NCBI RefSeq assembly: GCF_018918125.1
Contig: NZ_JAHLQA010000044.1
Span: forward strand, 1 to 64,000
Direction: 5' to 3'
Origin: Blautia sp. MSJ-19
GTDB taxonomy: Bacteria; Bacillota; Clostridia; Lachnospirales; Lachnospiraceae
Length of the DNA: 64,000 bases
Part shown: positions 63,163-64,000 of the stretch, in pieces
How positions within the stretch are numbered: the first letter of the stretch is position 1
How the letters are laid out: the number at the start of each line of letters is the position of its first letter
Made by a program: the position numbers and the translations under genes
Notes under the pieces: generated by a model
What the model was told of the DNA's origin: nothing
Database searches by the model: none
Seen by the model: only the letters and a program-made list of their open reading frames with translations

Positions 63163-64000
63163 CTAATTGGCATCGGATGAAAGATTCAGTTCATCACTGT
63201 ATTCCTCCGCCTGATTCAGATATTTTTCGCCTCTGCGAACATACTCTTCGTTATCCGTCTCATTATCATGGCATCGGTTATTTTCATCAATCCAGCGAAC
63301 AAGTTTACCATCATCATAATAATAGCGTTCAATCTTTTCCGAATCCTCTTTTTGAGAACCGGAATCCCCGCCATCTGTCCAGATATAAGCGAAGAACAGC
63401 TCATCATCCCAATAATAGTATTCTTCGTATTCTCCTTCATCAGAAAGAGAGGGATACACAAGAACTTTCATTACCTCATAATTTCCATTGCTCAGTTCTT
63501 TCAGATAACTGATCTTTCCCTGCTCTTCAGAGCCAATCCAGCTATAACTGTTCAGATTATTGCTGATTTCTGTTGCCTGTGTCTGGATTTTTTCCAGTGT
63601 TTCCTGCAATTGCTTGTTTTCTGCTGTCTGTACTGTTTCTGTTACAGATTGTTTCAGTTTCTGAAGTTCTGCATTTTCACGAATCAGCCAGACAAACACT
63701 CCCACAACCACACATACCGCAATAAACATCACAATCACAGCCACAACAAGCGGATCAATTTCTCTTCGGAATTTTTTCTCCGTAGAAACAGGCGGTTCTG
63801 CCTGCACTCTCCTCTGTGCGGTCTGTTGTGGAACTTTATGTACTGCTTTTTGCGGCTTTTTCTGTGCCGCTTTTCTCTCGTTCTTTCTGACGATCACAGT
63901 TCCTTCTGCATCTGGTTCGGCAGGCGGCATCTGCTGAACAGCTTTTGTTTTCTGCACCGGTTTCTGAAGCTGTGTTTTTCTGTGATGTTCCTGAAATATC
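63163..64000 (-). CDS. Membrane protein with basic N-terminal linker (cut by window edge)
   Basis: The frame is open to base 64000, so the N-terminus lies outside. An apparent GTG at 63957 is probably internal. Visible are a long Lys/Gln/Pro-rich cytoplasmic linker (VRKNERKAAQKKPQKAVHKV), one membrane helix (DPLVVAVIVMFIAVCVVVGVFVW), a coiled coil (LKQSVTETVQTAENKQLQETLEKIQ) and an extracellular acidic, Tyr-rich domain (YEEYYYWDDELFFAYIWTDGG). It precedes PP2C by 39 bases. Topology would suit a phosphorylated sensor, but function is unknown. Confidence 0.7.
   Translation of the reverse strand, partial: IFQEHHRKTQLQKPVQKTKAVQQMPPAEPDAEGTVIVRKNERKAAQKKPQKAVHKVPQQTAQRRVQAEPPVSTEKKFRREIDPLVVAVIVMFIAVCVVVGVFVWLIRENAELQKLKQSVTETVQTAENKQLQETLEKIQTQATEISNNLNSYSWIGSEEQGKISYLKELSNGNYEVMKVLVYPSLSDEGEYEEYYYWDDELFFAYIWTDGGDSGSQKEDSEKIERYYYDDGKLVRWIDENNRCHDNETDNEEYVRRGEKYLNQAEEYSDELNLSSDAN

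Overview
The window looks like a chromosome segment from a Lachnospiraceae-type gut Firmicute (Blautia, Dorea or Ruminococcus gnavus-like). This rests on moderate GC, strong AGGAGG-type ribosome binding sites, several MATE pumps, inverted-domain GH3 enzymes, MobV/VapE mobilizable-element genes and an rpsL-rpsG-fusA-tuf operon. Species cannot be fixed from sequence reading alone.

Layout. 0-3.3 kb: a cupin, a MATE exporter and an alpha/beta hydrolase (all minus). 3.3-7.5 kb: a lipoprotein that fuses a sugar-type solute-binding domain to a 5'-nucleotidase C-terminal-like domain, overlapped by ATGA with a hybrid sensor histidine kinase. 7.7-12.8 kb: a secreted or anchored EEP-family hydrolase with a MATE gene, a membrane-tethered MerR regulator with a YbjQ protein behind a 19-bp-spacer promoter, and an NhaC-type antiporter whose leader carries an intrinsic terminator hairpin. 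12.9-17.6 kb: a lantibiotic-immunity/CprABC-like ABC transporter, divergent from its probable two-component system. 17.6-25.4 kb: a complete four-gene Wadjet-type (SMC-like plus Toprim-like nuclease) anti-plasmid operon in the order jetD-jetA-jetB-jetC. 25.5-27.6 kb: small regulators, a decaying 53-bp tandem array, a stranded 3' end of tuf with its terminator, and a holin-like toxin ORF behind a highly structured RNA. 27.6-43.4 kb: glycan utilisation, with a GPH symporter, a GH78 rhamnosidase, an inverted GH3, an AraC activator, a GH2, a MarR/MATE pair, a canonical GH3 and a GH43 remnant. 43.5-47.4 kb: a hydrolase, a broken serine recombinase and a MATE/MarR pair. 47.4-54.5 kb: an integrative mobilizable element (TnpV, MobV relaxase, oriT-like hairpins, DUF5348, VapE, CHC2 primase, integrase, excisionase-like protein, XRE repressor with three operators). 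54.6-59.3 kb: the str operon. 59.5-64 kb: a class A beta-lactamase-fold serine hydrolase with a small membrane protein, and an operon of a PP2C phosphatase with two proteins of unknown function, the last cut by the window edge.

Two ideas link the parts. First, a 56-bp stretch covering the last codons of tuf occurs twice in direct orientation (26831-26886 and 54697-54752, one mismatch). Each copy has its own two-hairpin terminator, so the 27.8 kb between them may be one island integrated at the 3' end of tuf, carrying the glycosidases, efflux pumps, a small toxin and the integrase. Second, the GH78 and the canonical GH3 share a C-terminal helical module although their catalytic families are unrelated. 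This suggests a common accessory function for the locus, whose likely substrates are plant rhamnosyl-glucosides.
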